Of a DNA stretch of 64,000 bases, positions 1 to 9,048 are shown piece after piece. The position numbers and the translations under genes are program-made. The notes under the pieces are model-generated. The model saw only the letters and a list, made by a program, of their open reading frames with translations, had not been told where the DNA came from and did no database searches. Positions within the stretch are counted from its first letter, which is position 1, and every line of letters starts with the position of its first letter. Source of the DNA: Diphasiastrum complanatum (lineage: Eukaryota > Streptophyta > Lycopodiopsida > Lycopodiales > Lycopodiaceae); assembly GCA_029204225.1 (NCBI GenBank), contig CM055108.1, forward strand, positions 7,487,711 to 7,551,710, in the 5' to 3' direction.

Positions 1-696
1 AGAAAGCTAATAGGATCTCTTATATGGTTAACCATCACAAGACCTGATCTAAGCTTTGTGGTTGGTAAACTAAGTCAATTTATGCAAGATCCTAGTGAGG
101 CTCATTGGAAGCTAGGAAAGAGAGTACTTAGATACATCTCGGGATCTAGAGATTTTGGCATCTTGTATGGAGGTACTACACCTAACCTTTGTGGATTTTC
201 AGATTCAGATTTTGCAGGTGATCAAATGGATAGGAAGTCAACAATTGCCTTTGCAATCTATCTTGGAGATGGAGTGGTCTCATGGCTATCAAAGAAGCAA
301 CCAACTATCTCTCTATCTTCCACCGAAGCCGAGTACAAGGCATTAACAACATGCACCAAGGAGATTCTTTGGATCAAGAGGATGTTATTGGATCTTAACT
401 TGCTGGAACCAGAGAAGACTCCAATCATACTTTGTGATAACCTTTCAGCCCAAAGCTTGGCAAGCAATCCTGTTTTTCATGCAAGGAGCAAGCACATTGA
501 GATTGCTCACCATTTTGTGAGAGATCAAGTCATTGCCAAAGAGGTGGAGCTTCAACATGTCTCTTCAAAGGAGTGTGTGGCTGATATCTTCACCAAACCA
601 TTGGGAAAGGACCTATATTTAATGCATAGATCTAATCTTGGAATGTGCTCAAAGACTATGTTGAAACTAGCATCCAATGTTGAAGAGGGAGTGTGA
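1..696 (+). CDS. Ty1/copia pol C-terminus (RT tail and RNase H), copia A, 5' cut by window edge
   Basis: The frame is open from base 1 to the TGA at 694-696. It encodes the end of a copia polyprotein. The RT tail (RPDLSF, then a KRVLRYI block) is followed by RNase H with the copia signatures YSDSDFA-like (FSDSDFAGD), KSTIAFAIYLG, SWLSKKQPTISLSSTEAEY, CDNLSAQSLA and HARSKHIEIAHHFVRD. RNase H degrades the RNA strand of the RNA/DNA hybrid during reverse transcription. There are no internal stops in this piece, so it may be the end of a fairly intact element lying to the left. The stop lies inside the first bases of the LTR (692), which is common in copia elements. Its closest relative in the window is the RNase H of copia C at 22846-23346. 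Confidence 0.93.
   Translation, partial: RKLIGSLIWLTITRPDLSFVVGKLSQFMQDPSEAHWKLGKRVLRYISGSRDFGILYGGTTPNLCGFSDSDFAGDQMDRKSTIAFAIYLGDGVVSWLSKKQPTISLSSTEAEYKALTTCTKEILWIKRMLLDLNLLEPEKTPIILCDNLSAQSLASNPVFHARSKHIEIAHHFVRDQVIAKEVELQHVSSKECVADIFTKPLGKDLYLMHRSNLGMCSKTMLKLASNVEEGV
681..691 (+). promoter_or_regulatory. Polypurine tract of copia A
   Basis: A purine-rich run (TGAAGAGGGAG) sits directly before the TGTGAAAATT start of the LTR. This is where plus-strand priming occurs in LTR elements. The call rests on position and composition. Confidence 0.6.
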
Positions 697-1338
697 AAAT
701 TGTCAACATTTCCTAGCTAGTTTGAGACCTAAATTGGCTAAAATTGTAAATAGTTTTGGTTCTGGAGTTTCACACGTGTGAACCAGGCCACAATGTTTTT
801 ATTTACTGTATTTTTTCAGTATGATGAAGTGTCAAACTTCATACCCTTCAAAATGAGACCATTTTGATGTATTTTGGTCATATAAGCCATTTTTTAGCTA
901 TTTTTCCTATATAGGGAATATCTAGGGTCAAGTACCTTCTAGAGAGAGGAGAGAGAGTCATCTTCCTCATCCATAAATAGTAGGGAAGTCGTGGAGAACA
1001 GGTTGGAGAAACCTTTTGTATGCTTCATTGAGATCAATAGATCATTGTCATTGTTTCTTCCTCCATTGAGAGCATTGTTGTGTGTATTGTCTTCAAGCTA
1101 TTGTGTATGATCTTAGGTGCTTTCCAAAAGTGATAGGCTGATGTATTATGGACTGTATAATGCTATTTTGGGCCGCACTTGATGTTTATGGAAGTTTCCA
1201 TTTGTGATAAATGCTTTTTGATCAAGTTCTTTGCATTCTAGGTAGCATAGAATGTGTTGCCAATTCCTAGCTTATGTAGTTTGGAGTGCAAGCATTCAAG
1301 CCAATGATCTTGGAGTTTAGATCCACTTAGGATCTGTA
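692..1338 (+). repeat. LTR of copia A, lacking its last 9 bp
   Basis: This copy begins TGTGAAAATTGTC and matches the solo LTR at 2124-2770 base for base, without indels, apart from one substitution (G at 1284, C at 2716). The complete copy ends in TTTTTCACA, which pairs as an inverted terminal repeat with the TGTGAAAA start. Here that last segment is missing and the sequence jumps straight into gag. A perfect 14-bp palindrome TTCACACGTGTGAA (769-782) contains a G-box. A TATA-like CCTATATAGGG lies near 910. Confidence 0.9.
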
Positions 1339-1688
1339 AAGAAGCTCTTTGAATCAAAGTCCACATCTAGGGTATTGACCCTAAGGAGACAAATATTTTC
1401 TAGTAGGCAAAGAGAGGGTGAAAGTGCTCATGCATTTATCTTGAGAGTTAAGTCCCTAAGTGATGATTTAGCATGCATTGATGAGAACATAAAAGATGGT
1501 GAAATAGTCCAAGTTATGTTGAATGGTTTGCTAAATGAACATGCTAACCTTGTGCAAAGTTTTGCCATTCAAAGAGTCTTGCCAAGTGTGGTTGACTTGC
1601 AAGAAATCTTATTGGCTGAAGAACATAGGTTGCAATCAAAGCTTGATGGTGCATCCTTGCAAGGTGGAGGTGAAGAGGCTTTCCTCGT
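1339..1688 (+). pseudogene. copia gag fragment, fused to a truncated LTR
   Basis: The translation resembles the middle of a copia gag (the UBN2 / Retrotran_gag region). Motifs are KSTSRVLTLRRQIFSS, SAHAFILRVKSLSDDL, VQVMLNGL, NLVQSFAI and LQEILLAEEHR. It aligns along its length with residues of copia C gag near 26000-26450 (NTSRILTLRNQIFQS, LVQVILNGL). There is no gag start, PBS or leader between it and the LTR on its left, so this is a deletion junction. On the right it stops at about 1686-1690, where gypsy protease sequence on the other strand begins. Confidence 0.82.
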
Positions 1689-1689
1689 G

Positions 1690-2118
1690 GACGAACCGTC
1701 GTTTGATCAGCTAGCTTAATAGCAAAAGTAGCAGGCTTAATCTTTGTAAGGCCCCACTTTGTACATAGCTTTGTAGAAATCAGGTTAACTCCTGAATCGC
1801 CGTCTATCACGGCTGCTTCTTTAGAAAATTGTTTATGTTGTATTGGCAGAGTGATATTCTTTTTTCACTTTCCCAAGCTGCTCCAACATGTAGTACATCG
1901 TTAGATTCTTCAAATTCAGCACAAAAGAGCGGCTCCTGATGGTCTTCTGATTCTTCTTGAGCTAACTTTTGCACTAAGACTTCTTTTGCTTTTGGCACCA
2001 ACTTTAGGAGCTCTCCCAATAAAATATTGATCTTGCTAGACAAAATATTCATGAGTAATTCTGTATGCGGTGCTTCCGGTTCCGTCATCTTGAAGGGTTC
2101 TTCGTGATGATGTAATTG
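1690..2118 (-). pseudogene. gypsy G1 protease-region fragment
   Basis: The minus-strand frame from 2088 reads an acidic linker (LLMNILSSKINILLGELLKLV). After a frameshift near 1807 it reads an aspartic-protease active site, VIDGDSGVNLISTK, then LADQTTVRPRG. Gypsy proteases usually show D-(S/T/G)-G here; this copy has DGDSG. The ADQT..RPRG block is a typical gypsy flap/C-terminal motif. The frameshift and the cut at 1690 make it non-functional. The solo LTR at 2124-2779 separates it from its upstream half. Confidence 0.72.
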
Positions 2119-2123
2119 ATCAT

Positions 2124-2779
2124 TGTGAAAATTGTCAACATTTCCTAGCTAGTTTGAGACCTAAATTGGCTAAAATTGTAAATAGTTTTGGTTCTGGAGT
2201 TTCACACGTGTGAACCAGGCCACAATGTTTTTATTTACTGTATTTTTTCAGTATGATGAAGTGTCAAACTTCATACCCTTCAAAATGAGACCATTTTGAT
2301 GTATTTTGGTCATATAAGCCATTTTTTAGCTATTTTTCCTATATAGGGAATATCTAGGGTCAAGTACCTTCTAGAGAGAGGAGAGAGAGTCATCTTCCTC
2401 ATCCATAAATAGTAGGGAAGTCGTGGAGAACAGGTTGGAGAAACCTTTTGTATGCTTCATTGAGATCAATAGATCATTGTCATTGTTTCTTCCTCCATTG
2501 AGAGCATTGTTGTGTGTATTGTCTTCAAGCTATTGTGTATGATCTTAGGTGCTTTCCAAAAGTGATAGGCTGATGTATTATGGACTGTATAATGCTATTT
2601 TGGGCCGCACTTGATGTTTATGGAAGTTTCCATTTGTGATAAATGCTTTTTGATCAAGTTCTTTGCATTCTAGGTAGCATAGAATGTGTTGCCAATTCCT
2701 AGCTTATGTAGTTTGCAGTGCAAGCATTCAAGCCAATGATCTTGGAGTTTAGATCCACTTAGGATCTGTATTTTTCACA
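2124..2779 (+). mobile_element. Solo LTR of copia A (656 bp), TSD ATCAT
   Basis: This is a full LTR from TGTGAAAATT to TTTTTCACA. Identical 5-bp repeats ATCAT flank it at 2119-2123 and 2780-2784, and gypsy sequence continues on both sides. A solo LTR arises by recombination between the two LTRs of an inserted element. It differs from the LTR at 692-1338 by one base in 647, so both are young. It carries the palindrome TTCACACGTGTGAA at 2201-2214. Confidence 0.95.
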
Positions 2780-2784
2780 ATCAT

Positions 2785-3335
2785 CCCTATCCATATGTAA
2801 ATTTCTTGAAGGCTGCAATGGTGAAGACCAAACTTCAGTTGTTACTTTAGCAGCTTCAAGTTTCTCTTCTTCTTGCAAATGCTTAATCCACTATCTCATA
2901 TCCTGATATATTTGTTTTTTTGCATTAAGATTTGGATAAAATTCCGATGTTGTTGGTGTATCGTTCAATGGTATAGAATCAGCAGGTACTGAATCCACTA
3001 CTGGTTCTTTTTTCTTTTGTGCTCTGGTGACCACCATCAAGGGTGCACTTGGTTTATTATGAGCTACCGATCCTTGCTTGATTGTTATCAAATTTATAGG
3101 TGTTGTAGCTGGTGGTGGCTTCGGTCTTGCTGGACAGTCTTTATAGCAATGCCCATATCCACAGTCACGACAAAATGGTACAAATTTTTCTTTATTTGGG
3201 CATTCTGCAACTCTGTGATTTTCTCCACATGCAAGGCATCCAAGTGGTGCTCTGGCCCAATTTCTCGAGGCTTGTTGTTGAGCGGCAACATAAATGGCAT
3301 ACTGTTCTGAAGATCCATCTTCCTGATCATTACCA
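2785..3335 (-). pseudogene. gypsy G1 gag C-terminus with two zinc knuckles
   Basis: On the minus strand, in the frame that joins the stretch ending at 2891, two CX2CX3HX4C knuckles follow each other: CLACGENHRVAEC and CRDCGYGHCYKDC. A proline-rich linker and a MVVTRAQKKKEP segment leading toward protease come next. Zinc knuckles in gag bind and package the element RNA. The CX2CX3HX4C spacing is one residue shorter than the usual CX2CX4HX4C. Element B splits this piece from its N-terminal part (9049-10189), and the solo LTR splits it from the protease. Confidence 0.78.
3331..3335. repeat. Target-site duplication TACCA, left of element B
   Basis: TACCA here and at 9044-9048 bracket element B exactly. 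This is the 5-bp duplication made by copia-type integrase. Confidence 0.95.
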
Positions 3336-4199
3336 TGTTAAAATTGGCAAAAGCTAACTTGGTTAAATCTTGTAAATACCATAATGACTTGTACCTATCA
3401 TCATTAGACATGTGTGGAGCCTGTTCCCACGTGTGAAATCTATGCCTAAGTCATTTTATAGATCATAAATGTTGTACATATCATTTAAATTGGAAACTAG
3501 TGGCTAAATTGGCCAAAAACTAGTTTAGTAGTATTATGACACTTGGCACCATTCTAGTGGTAGAAAATGCTATATCACATGGGTAGGAGTGGTCTCCCAC
3601 GTGTGAAATATCATATAGAAAGTTCAGATCCATTGTATATAGATTTCATACATGTCAAAAGTCAAATCTCCTAGATTGTAGGACCTATCTCCTAATTTGT
3701 AGGAATCTAGAAGGTCAACACTAGCCACCAATGATGATGTGGCAAATTAATGGAATCTTAGCCAAAGTGGATATGGATAAGCACTATGACCTGTCTCACA
3801 CGTGCTGGAAGTGTCTTAGAGAGAGAGTATGATGATTTTTGTATTTAATCCATGATGGATCCACTTTGAGAAATCAATGAGGCAAGATCTTGGTTTTGGA
3901 GGCATATCTTGAGTATTCTCATATTTGTGTTGTGATTTTATGGTTCTATTGCTTTCTAACACTTGTGTACTTCACTCTCTGCTGTAATTCCGTACAGGTA
4001 CTGTTCTTCACACGTGTGAAGGCAGTAGGTCTCAAGTTTAATCATTTGCTTGTTGTTCTTGCTAGATTTTTGATGGGGAATTGATCTAATTCTAGATCTA
4101 ATCATTGGTTGATTAGTAGATCATGTAATCTAGCTTCCAAAACCTCTTGAGGATCTGATGTAGATCCATTCTTGGTCTTTATTTCTCTGAAATTTCACA
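3336..4199 (+). repeat. 5' LTR of element B
   Basis: Begins TGTTAAAATTGGC and ends GAAATTTCACA, so it has the usual TG...CA ends with a short inverted terminal repeat. It contains four CACGTG G-box cores, at 3428, 3598, 3799 and 4011; the last lies in the perfect palindrome TTCACACGTGTGAA (4007-4020). The LTR should supply promoter and poly(A) signals for the element. Confidence 0.95.
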
Positions 4200-4211
4200 T
4201 GGTATCAGAGC
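4200..4211 (+). promoter_or_regulatory. Primer binding site of element B
   Basis: TGGTATCAGAGC directly follows the LTR. This is the standard plant copia PBS, complementary to the 3' end of initiator methionine tRNA, and it primes minus-strand DNA synthesis. Confidence 0.95.
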
Positions 4212-4245
4212 CAAGTACAAGAGATTAAAGCATTGATCTAAACAA

Positions 4246-6046
4246 CACCCAGATTGGCAAGTTTTTTGAGAAAACTCACTAATCTTGAGTGGGCGAGTTT
4301 GAAGAGTTAGTTAGCCTTGATATTTGTGCATCAAACTTGGTTGTGGCATGCAGGGTTACTCTTCACACGTGTGAGGACGTACAGTACCAGTTTTGGAGCT
4401 ATATTTTTCAGTTTGATGCTATATCTTACTCATACACCCAAACTAGCAGGTTTTTTGGAAACTAGCTAATCTTGAGGTAGCGAGTTTGAATAGATAGATA
4501 GAATCATTATATTTGTACCAAATATTTTTGTGGGCTTCATGTGTACTTGCCACACGTGTGAGGCCGTACATAACCTGTTATGAGCAATAAAATTCAGTTT
4601 TGGTGCATTTAATGCCTCATACACCCAAAACTAGTCAATCTAGTGCATTTTTCAAGCTTTGTAATGCATTGTTTCTATTCCTTTGATTTGTTCTTGGTAT
4701 AGATCAATCATATAGATGATTTGAATCTTTATTACAGTACATTAAAGCTGATCTTCATATGCTTTGGGTGTGCATTAAAGTTGAGAGTGAAAGATTGCCA
4801 AAAACCATAGATTAAGGAGTGATTTGCAAGGGAAGAGATTGAAATCCATTGTATCTTCACTCTAGATGTGTTCAAGAGTGAAAGGGTTGAGACTAGAAGC
4901 ATCTAAGTGCTAGAAGTCAGCCTTGGATAAGTCCTCCAAGTGAAATCTTAAGTGAATTTCTAGAGCACAAACACTCATAAAGGCAAAATCTACCAATACA
5001 AGTGATAAGCATTGTTGGAGAGTTCTAGAAGTGATTTTTGAGATCTAAGTCACATTGTTCCACTCCTACTCAAAGAGTTGAGTTTTGTTTGGCTTGAAAG
5101 AGAGTCATAGAGGTGTGTAAGTCACATGTGTAGTGTTTGATCCAAAAATCCTAAGAGTTCCTTCCTTTGTAGAGGGCAAGTTCTAGTAACTCATTTCTTG
5201 ACTTTGGTGGAAAAATTGTCTCCTTCATTGTGATCAAATCTTGCTAAGTGGCATTAGCTCTTTGTAAGCACATATCTTAGTGAGAGAGAAGTATCACATT
5301 TTTGAATTTCATTCCAACTCTAAAGAGGTAGAGTCATTGGTACTTGGTGGAGTCCAATAGGGGTGAATGAATTCAATTTTTGAGCACAATTTGACATTGT
5401 ATGTATGAAACTCAAATAAGTTCTAATTCAACTTTCTTTGTGAGAGGGTGAGGGTCAAGTTGTGATCCCATTGGGAGTATAGAACAAGGAGGAGTCCATA
5501 TTTGAGTGTTCATACATGGTTGGGATCTTTGTGAATCTCTAGATGTCTAATTTTTAAGCTTGGTGAAAAATTATTGACATAGATTGTTATCAAACCATTT
5601 CATGTCCATTCCAAATCTCAAGAGTGAGATTATTTGGGTCAAGAGGATTCCAAAAGGCGTGATTGGATCTGATCTTTGTGTGTTTGAATCAAGTATACAT
5701 GTCAAGTTTATGTGATCTAGTGTAGATCATTTTTTTTTTTTTGTGAAAGTTAGTGGTTTAATTTGTTGTCGAATCAAATCAAATTCAATCAAAATCTTAA
5801 GAGTGAGATTATTTGGGTCAAGAGTGAGTCCAAAAGAAGTGATTGAGTTTGATTTTCAAGTATTTGAAACAAAACCCATCCTTTGTTCAAGAATATCAAA
5901 AGTTGAGTGAACTAGTCAAGAGAAAAGAAAAATCTAGGAGTCAAATCTTTTCAAATCCATTCCAACTCTCAAAAGAAAGAGTCATTGGTGTTTGTTGAGT
6001 CCAATAGGGGTGTTTGAATCTGATTTTTGTGATTTGATAGAGTGCT
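4246..6046 (+). repeat. Leader of element B with diverged internal repeats
   Basis: This is the non-coding stretch between the PBS and the ORF. Two imperfect copies of about 190 bp lie at roughly 4246-4432 and 4436-4620. Each carries an ACTAATCTTGAG / GCTAATCTTGAG block, a GCGAGTTTGAA block and a CACACGTGTGAGG G-box (cores 4366-4371 and 4553-4558). Further on, a second family recurs at about 5304, 5608, 5789 and 5959, with a conserved core of the form CTCAAGAGTGAGATTATTTGG / GTCCAATAGGGGTG. The spacing is about 170-300 bp. No long ORF is present. Confidence 0.7.
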
Positions 6047-6223
6047 TTGGTCTTAGTGATCAAAGCAAAAATTAGTTTCCAATTGACTAGGTTGAAAAGA
6101 GATATGATTCAAAATTTGTCTTGTGTAGATCCTTCTAGATTGTTGAATGTGTTCAAATCTAGTTTCTTGAGAGTCACAAATTACATTTTGAAAAGTCATA
6201 TCACAAAGTTTTACTTCCTCATC

Positions 6224-8062
6224 ATGGCATCAATAGGTGGCAACCTATTGGAGGCAAGTAAGGATCCTAAATGCAACCTTTGTGGCAAGAGAGATCATTT
6301 TGTCTCAAGATGCTACAAAATGAAGACCAATCCATCCAAGGAGAACCAAAGCAAGGGGGCCGAGGTGAAGGATGGAGATTCAAGTGCAAAATGCAAAGGC
6401 AAGAAGGACAAATCTAAGGAAATGTGTTTCCTTTGTGGAAAGATGCATGAGGCTTGGAGTCTCACAAGGACTTACAAGAGTTGTCTTCAAAAATCCATCA
6501 CCACACATTTCAAACCTCTAGAAGTTTTTCATTTGGAAGTGCATTGTTTGGTTCAAGATGCAAAGAAAGATGTTTCTTTCATGAATGTCACTTGGATTTA
6601 TTTCATGTTCTTGGAAAGCATTTTGTTTGGAACTTTGGATAAGTTCAAAGTTATTGTTATGATCCAAGAGAAACCAAGCAAAATTAAGGAGGAGCAATCA
6701 CAAAATGAAAATAGTTCCATTTATGCTCTCATGACATCTTTTGAAGAACTATTTTGCTTTGAAGAGATTTTTGTATCTCAAATGTGGATTAAGGCAATAC
6801 TAGTTGAGTGTGATGCCTTAATAGATAGCAAAGCATGTTTTCCTTGTAAACTTACATTGAGTATAAAGACAAGGAAATGGAAATGTCTTCATGATGTATT
6901 TTCTTTTGGTTTCAATAAGATCATGAATGATGTGTTCATTCATAATGTTGAAAGTTGTAAATTTTCAATTTTAAAGGCAAGTTGTAAACTTCTTATGAGA
7001 ATAAGTGAAGCATCCAAAGTGGACACTTATATCCATAAGCAAGTAGTTAGCCTTATTGAGATGGAAATAGTTCTTGATTTCAATATTAGAAAAATCATGT
7101 CAAGTTGTGGTGATTTTTGGACTTATGGTTCTAGCATAAGTAATATTGTTGATCATAGAAAGTGCACAATGTATGGTCATGTTTATTGTGATCATTATGA
7201 GACATGGAGGTCTCGGATTTTCATCAAGGAGGAGCACCAAGAAGTTGATCTTAAGGAGTCATCTCAAGGTTCAAGTGTGCCAAGGATTGAGGAGGAGAGT
7301 CCTTCTCAAGTTATGATTCCAAGAAGAATATCAAGAGACATGGTTGAGCTCATATGGCTCACATTTCAAGGGAAAGAGGAGCACATTTCAAGTGGTATAG
7401 ATCTTATGCTTTCTTCTCATATGTCATTTGGTGAATCAATTTGCTTTGGTGAGACTTTTGCAACTCAAAGTTGGAGTAAAGCAATACTAGTTGAGTATGG
7501 TGTCTCTCTTGAGAACATAGTTGATGTTCTTAATGATTTCAAATTGATTTTAGATCAATTAGAAAGCAAATGGTTATTTCATCAAATGTATGCTCTTGAA
7601 TCTTGCAAGAGCAAGAGTGATTTGCTCATTCATAGTATGAAAATTTGTCTTTTTTCATGTATTGAGGCAAATTGTAAACTCTTTATGAGAGTAAGTGAAT
7701 CATCCTCTAAGGACACTTATCTCCATAATAAAGTATTTAGCCTCATTAGATCTGAGATTAGAATGGAAATCAAGCATGAAGATATGATGCGAACTCTTGG
7801 TTATTATAGCATGCATAGTCTTGCCAATGTTGATGAGCCAAATTCTCGAGATCTTGGTAACATGATGTTGGATCTTTGTGATCCTTATGAGTCAAGAAGG
7901 ACTCTTTATTTTCTCATGGAATTTCAGCTATTTTTGAGCTTTTGGATCAACCATATGTTTCAAGGATGGAACAAATCAATGGAAAAAGTGATCAAGTGGT
8001 GCAAAGCTCTCAAGTTCATCAAAGAAGTCAACATCAAGGAGGCACTATCATGGATATGGTGA
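6224..8062 (+). CDS. 612-aa protein of element B: gag-like zinc knuckle plus a duplicated unknown domain
   Basis: The frame is open without ATG from 6047. I chose ATG 6224 because it gives MASIGGNLLEAS, which resembles the copia gag start MAPLGGYILEAN of copia C. The zinc knuckle CNLCGKRDHFVSRC (CX2CX4HX4C) follows almost at once, at residues ~17-30, so the normal gag body is missing. A second, broken knuckle starts CFLCGKMH. The remaining ~500 residues match no retroelement enzyme I recognise. Two blocks of about 190 residues resemble each other: FCFEEIFVSQMWIKAILVE with ICFGETFATQSWSKAILVE, and SCKLLMRISEASKVDTYIH with NCKLFMRVSESSSKDTYLH. Between them, [19 protein letters not shown] resembles the integrase-RT linker of copia C ([19 protein letters not shown]). 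The frame is intact over 1.8 kb. Function unknown; an RNA-binding or packaging role is a guess. Confidence 0.7.
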   Translation: MASIGGNLLEASKDPKCNLCGKRDHFVSRCYKMKTNPSKENQSKGAEVKDGDSSAKCKGKKDKSKEMCFLCGKMHEAWSLTRTYKSCLQKSITTHFKPLEVFHLEVHCLVQDAKKDVSFMNVTWIYFMFLESILFGTLDKFKVIVMIQEKPSKIKEEQSQNENSSIYALMTSFEELFCFEEIFVSQMWIKAILVECDALIDSKACFPCKLTLSIKTRKWKCLHDVFSFGFNKIMNDVFIHNVESCKFSILKASCKLLMRISEASKVDTYIHKQVVSLIEMEIVLDFNIRKIMSSCGDFWTYGSSISNIVDHRKCTMYGHVYCDHYETWRSRIFIKEEHQEVDLKESSQGSSVPRIEEESPSQVMIPRRISRDMVELIWLTFQGKEEHISSGIDLMLSSHMSFGESICFGETFATQSWSKAILVEYGVSLENIVDVLNDFKLILDQLESKWLFHQMYALESCKSKSDLLIHSMKICLFSCIEANCKLFMRVSESSSKDTYLHNKVFSLIRSEIRMEIKHEDMMRTLGYYSMHSLANVDEPNSRDLGNMMLDLCDPYESRRTLYFLMEFQLFLSFWINHMFQGWNKSMEKVIKWCKALKFIKEVNIKEALSWIW

Positions 8063-8170
8063 TCTTGGATCTTCATCAAACTCATTGGCTGATCTTCACA
8101 CCTATGAACCTGCAATGATCAGCCTTAAGTGTTGTAAATAGATGTACCATAGATGTATCAAGTTAGTTTT

Positions 8171-8179
8171 GAGGAGGAG
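8171..8179 (+). promoter_or_regulatory. Polypurine tract of element B
   Basis: GAGGAGGAG lies immediately before the 3' LTR start at 8180, the expected place for plus-strand priming. Confidence 0.85.
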
Positions 8180-9043
8180 TGTTAAAATTGGCAAAAGCTA
8201 ACTTGGTTAAATCTTGTAAATACCATAATGACTTGTACCTATCATCATTAGACATGTGTGGAGCCTGTTCCCACGTGTGAAATCTATGCCTAAGTCATTT
8301 TATAGATCATAAATGTTGTACATATCATTTAAATTGGAAACTAGTGGCTAAATTGGCCAAAAACTAGTTTAGTAGTATTATGACACTTGGCACCATTCTA
8401 GTGGTAGAAAATGCTATATCACATGGGTAGGAGTGGTCTCCCACGTGTGAAATATCATATAGAAAGTTCAGATCCATTGTATATAGATTTCATACATGTC
8501 AAAAGTCAAATCTCCTAGATTGTAGGACCTATCTCCTAATTTGTAGGAATCTAGAAGGTCAACACTAGCCACCAATGATGATGTGGCAAATTAATGGAAT
8601 CTTAGCCAAAGTGGATATGGATAAGCACTATGACCTGTCTCACACGTGCTGGAAGTGTCTTAGAGAGAGAGTATGATGATTTTTGTATTTAATCCATGAT
8701 GGATCCACTTTGAGAAATCAATGAGGCAAGATCTTGGTTTTGGAGGCATATCTTGAGTATTCTCATATTTGTGTTGTGATTTTATGGTTCTATTGCTTTC
8801 TAACACTTGTGTACTTCACTCTCTGCTGTAATTCCGTACAGGTACTGTTCTTCACACGTGTGAAGGCAGTAGGTCTCAAGTTTAATCATTTGCTTGTTGT
8901 TCTTGCTAGATTTTTGATGGGGAATTGATCTAATTCTAAATCTAATCATTGGTTGATTAGTAGATCATGTAATCTAGCTTCCAAAACCTCTTGAGGATCT
9001 GATGTAGATCCATTCTTGGTCTTTATTTCTCTGAAATTTCACA
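8180..9043 (+). repeat. 3' LTR of element B
   Basis: Same 864-bp length as the 5' LTR, with one base difference seen (8939). TACCA, the right target-site duplication, follows at 9044-9048. Confidence 0.95.
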
Positions 9044-9048
9044 TACCA

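Larger units (their letters stand above)
3336..9043 (+). mobile_element. Element B: complete, young, non-autonomous copia-type LTR retrotransposon (5708 bp)
   Basis: Two LTRs of exactly 864 bp (3336-4199, 8180-9043) differ at one base that I could find (G at 4095, A at 8939). TACCA duplications flank them. A copia-type PBS follows the 5' LTR and a purine tract precedes the 3' LTR. The interior has no recognisable protease, integrase, RT or RNase H. It has a long repeat-rich leader and one 612-aa ORF with a gag-like zinc knuckle. Movement would therefore depend on enzymes of another copia element. Near-identical LTRs and a perfect TSD indicate recent insertion into gag of gypsy G1. Confidence 0.92.
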
